Source: Magnetospirillum sp. | Lineage (GTDB): Bacteria; Pseudomonadota; Alphaproteobacteria; Rhodospirillales; Magnetospirillaceae | Direction: 5' to 3' | DNA length: 10,000 bases | NCBI GenBank assembly: GCA_020217035.1 | Contig: JAIWOG010000137.1 | Location: forward strand, 1 to 10,000 | In this document: piece by piece, positions 8,253 to 10,000 of the stretch | How positions within the stretch are numbered: position 1 is the first letter of the stretch | Layout of the letters: every line of letters begins with the position of its first letter | Program-made: the position numbers and the translations under genes | Notes under the pieces: model-generated | The model's database searches: none | The model's input: only the letters and a program-made list of their open reading frames with translations | Told to the model about the DNA's origin: nothing

Positions 8253-9224
8253 ATGATCAAGATCAGCTCCCTGACCCATACCTATCCGGCCAGCCGCAAA
8301 CAGCCGCCGCGCAAGGCGTTGGACGACCTTTCGCTGTCGGTGGGACAAGGCGAGTTCGCCATCCTGTCGGGACCCAACGGCTCGGGTAAGTCCACCTTGT
8401 TCCGCATCTTGTGCGGTCTGGCTTTGCCCAGCGCCGGCTCGGTCTCCATCGGCGGTTTCGACCTGTTCGCCCAACCGGCCGAGGTGCGGCGCATCCTGGG
8501 GGTGGTGTTCCAGAACCCGGCGGTGGACAAGCATCTGTCGGTGGCCGAGAACCTGCGCCTGCATGCCGACCTTTACGCCATCAAAGGCGCCGAGTTCACC
8601 CGCCGTCGCGACGACGCCCTGGCCTGGACCGACTTGGCGGACCGTCTGGACCAGAAGGTGGAAACGCTTTCCGGCGGCCTGGCCCGCCAGGTGGAATTGG
8701 CCAAGGTGCTGATGACCCGGCCGCAGGTCCTGCTGCTGGACGAGCCCACCACCGGCTTGGACCCGGCGTCGCGGCGTAATTTCCTGGACGCGCTGGTGCG
8801 CCTGCAGCGGCAATGGAAGATGACGGTGCTGATGACCAGCCACGTGTTTTCCGAGGCCGAGGACGTGGACCGCGTCGCCATCATGCGTGAAGGCAAACTG
8901 CTGGCCTATGACAGCCCGCAGACGTTGAAGGCGTTGATCGGCACCGAGATGGTGGTGGTTCAGCCCATGGGTGACGCCGAGGAACTGGCCGCGTCCTTGC
9001 GTTCGGAATTGGGCTTGGCGGTGCGCCGCCATGGCGACGAGTTGCGCCTGGAAGAGACCGAGAACGGCGCCGGCCTGCCCATGCTGGAAGGCATCCTGGA
9101 TCGCTGGCGCGGTCAGATCAAATCCATCTCCATCAAACAGCCCGATCTGGAAGACGTGTTCGTCCACGTCACCGGCAAGGCGGTCCCCGAACACGCCGTC
9201 CACAAAGCGGAGGCACAGCGATGA
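8253..9224 (+). CDS. ABC transporter ATP-binding protein (ABC-2 exporter type), 323 aa
   Basis: The ATPase that drives the permease encoded directly after it. All catalytic motifs are intact: Walker A GPNGSGKST (40-48, K46), Q-loop Q87 in VVFQNPAVD, signature LSGGLARQ (139-146), Walker B VLLLDEPTTGLD (159-170, catalytic E164) and H-loop H197 in TSHVFSEAEDVDR. The last 100 residues after about 225 form the C-terminal extension seen in DrrA/NodI-like exporters, ending in QPDLEDVFVHVTG, the typical closing motif. The substrate cannot be told; family members export drugs, lipids or glycans, or act in membrane assembly. ATG 8253 has only a weak GGGG-type ribosome site about 10 nt upstream. The stop overlaps the permease start (ATGA). 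Confidence 0.93.
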   Translation: MIKISSLTHTYPASRKQPPRKALDDLSLSVGQGEFAILSGPNGSGKSTLFRILCGLALPSAGSVSIGGFDLFAQPAEVRRILGVVFQNPAVDKHLSVAENLRLHADLYAIKGAEFTRRRDDALAWTDLADRLDQKVETLSGGLARQVELAKVLMTRPQVLLLDEPTTGLDPASRRNFLDALVRLQRQWKMTVLMTSHVFSEAEDVDRVAIMREGKLLAYDSPQTLKALIGTEMVVVQPMGDAEELAASLRSELGLAVRRHGDELRLEETENGAGLPMLEGILDRWRGQIKSISIKQPDLEDVFVHVTGKAVPEHAVHKAEAQR

Positions 9225-9994
9225 TCAACGTCGCCCTGTCCCTGGCCAAGCGGGAATTCGTCCGTTTCCTGCGCCAGCCCCAGCGCGTCATCGGCGCCGT
9301 CGCCCAGCCGCTGATGTTCTGGCTGTTCCTGGGGGCCGGCATGGGCACCAGCTTTCGTCCCGCCGGTTTGGCCCAAACCAGCTATCTGGAATATTTTTAT
9401 CCCGGCGTCATGGTGATGATGCTGCTGTTCGCGTCCGTCTTCGCCTGCATCACCATCATCGAGGACCGCGACGCCGGCTTCCTGCAAGGGGTGCTGGTGG
9501 CCCCGGTCAGCCGCATGGGCATCGTGCTGGGCAAGGTGTTCGGCGCCACCGCCATCGCCTTGGTGCAGGTGTTGCTGTTCACCATCGCCGCTCCGTTCCT
9601 GGGGCTGACGCTGTCACCCTTCGGACTGGTGCTGTTGCTGCTGGGTTTCGTGCTGACCAGCGTCGGCTTCGCCGGCCTGGGCTTCCTGCTGGCCTGGGGG
9701 ATGAAGTCCACCTCGGGTTTCCACGCCATCATGATGGTGTTCCTGATGCCGCTGTGGATGCTGTCGGGTGCGCTTTTCCCCATTTCCGGGGCGCCGGCTT
9801 GGATGAACGTGGTGATGCTGGTCAACCCAGTGTTCCACTCGCTGGAAATCATCCGGGCGCCGTTCTATGGCGACGGCTTGGCCCTGCTGGGCCAGTCGGG
9901 CTATCTGACCTCGCTGGCGGTGGTGATCGCCTGGGCCGGCTTGTCATTGCTGGGGTCGATGAAGCGGGTTTCCAAACGGGAAAAGGGCGCCTAG
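9221..9994 (+). CDS. ABC-2 type transporter permease, 257 aa
   Basis: Membrane half of the exporter. About six membrane segments are visible, near 24-42, 60-80, 102-127, 131-159, 167-187 and 229-247. The cytoplasmic EDRDAGFLQGVLVAPVSR (81-98) and the late LSGALFPISGAPAWMNVVMLVNPVFHSLEIIR (181-212) match the ABC2_membrane family (DrrB/NodJ type). The ATG overlaps the ATPase stop as ATGA, and GGAGG lies 7 nt upstream inside the ATPase gene, so the pair is translationally coupled and should form one complex with two copies of each subunit. The basic tail KRVSKREKGA is probably cytoplasmic. The TAG stop sits in the centre of a palindrome that is likely the operon terminator. Confidence 0.93.
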   Translation: MINVALSLAKREFVRFLRQPQRVIGAVAQPLMFWLFLGAGMGTSFRPAGLAQTSYLEYFYPGVMVMMLLFASVFACITIIEDRDAGFLQGVLVAPVSRMGIVLGKVFGATAIALVQVLLFTIAAPFLGLTLSPFGLVLLLLGFVLTSVGFAGLGFLLAWGMKSTSGFHAIMMVFLMPLWMLSGALFPISGAPAWMNVVMLVNPVFHSLEIIRAPFYGDGLALLGQSGYLTSLAVVIAWAGLSLLGSMKRVSKREKGA

Positions 9995-10000
9995 GCGCCC
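9985..10000 (+). terminator. Probable terminator hairpin, cut by the window edge
   Basis: GGGCGCCTAGGCGCCC is a perfect 16-bp palindrome preceded by AAAA (9981-9984). The permease stop TAG (9992-9994) lies in its loop. A T-run is expected just past the window end but cannot be seen; without it this is only a hairpin. Confidence 0.6.

Overview
The window looks like a stretch of alphaproteobacterial chromosome. A Rhodospirillales member such as Magnetospirillum or a relative is my best guess. The reasons are the GC-rich coding bias, a PHA phasin of the alphaproteobacterial type, an AatA-type aspartate aminotransferase and strong Shine-Dalgarno sites. The genus is inference from protein style; no marker gene is present.

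Layout. Bases 1-347 (+) hold the end of an EVE-domain protein cut by the window edge. Bases 340-1289 (-) hold a two-gene module of unrecognised proteins, somewhat poorer in GC, that converges on the EVE gene and overlaps it by 8 bp. A short divergent promoter region (about 1290-1389) separates this module from a small Rieske [2Fe-2S] protein (1390-1722, +). Next comes acs, acetyl-CoA synthetase (1912-3849, +), behind a regulatory region with a good sigma70-type promoter and an 11-bp direct repeat upstream of it, and ended by a strong terminator. An alpha/beta hydrolase (3977-4786, +) and a MarC-family membrane protein (4790-5440, +) form a tight pair. They meet, across a shared bidirectional terminator, the convergent aspartate aminotransferase gene (5485-6687, -). 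Upstream of that gene on the same strand is an uncharacterised protein with a PD-(D/E)xK nuclease-like motif (6717-7397, -). A 257-bp divergent region leads to the phasin gene (7655-8092, +) with its own promoter and terminator. The window closes with an ABC exporter pair, ATPase (8253-9224, +) and ABC-2 permease (9221-9994, +), translationally coupled by ATGA. The stop codon of the permease lies inside what appears to be the terminator hairpin.

How the genes fit together. Acs makes acetyl-CoA from acetate, and phasin coats the polyhydroxyalkanoate granules into which acetyl-CoA is stored, so part of the window concerns carbon assimilation and storage. AatA links the TCA cycle with amino acids. 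The rest is housekeeping (Rieske protein, hydrolase, MarC, ABC exporter). The least explained parts are the orphan two-gene module at 340-1289, the nuclease-like gene next to aatA, and the repeat architecture upstream of acs. I see no RNA genes, insertion sequences, CRISPR arrays or phage genes, and no gene-free stretch longer than 300 bp.
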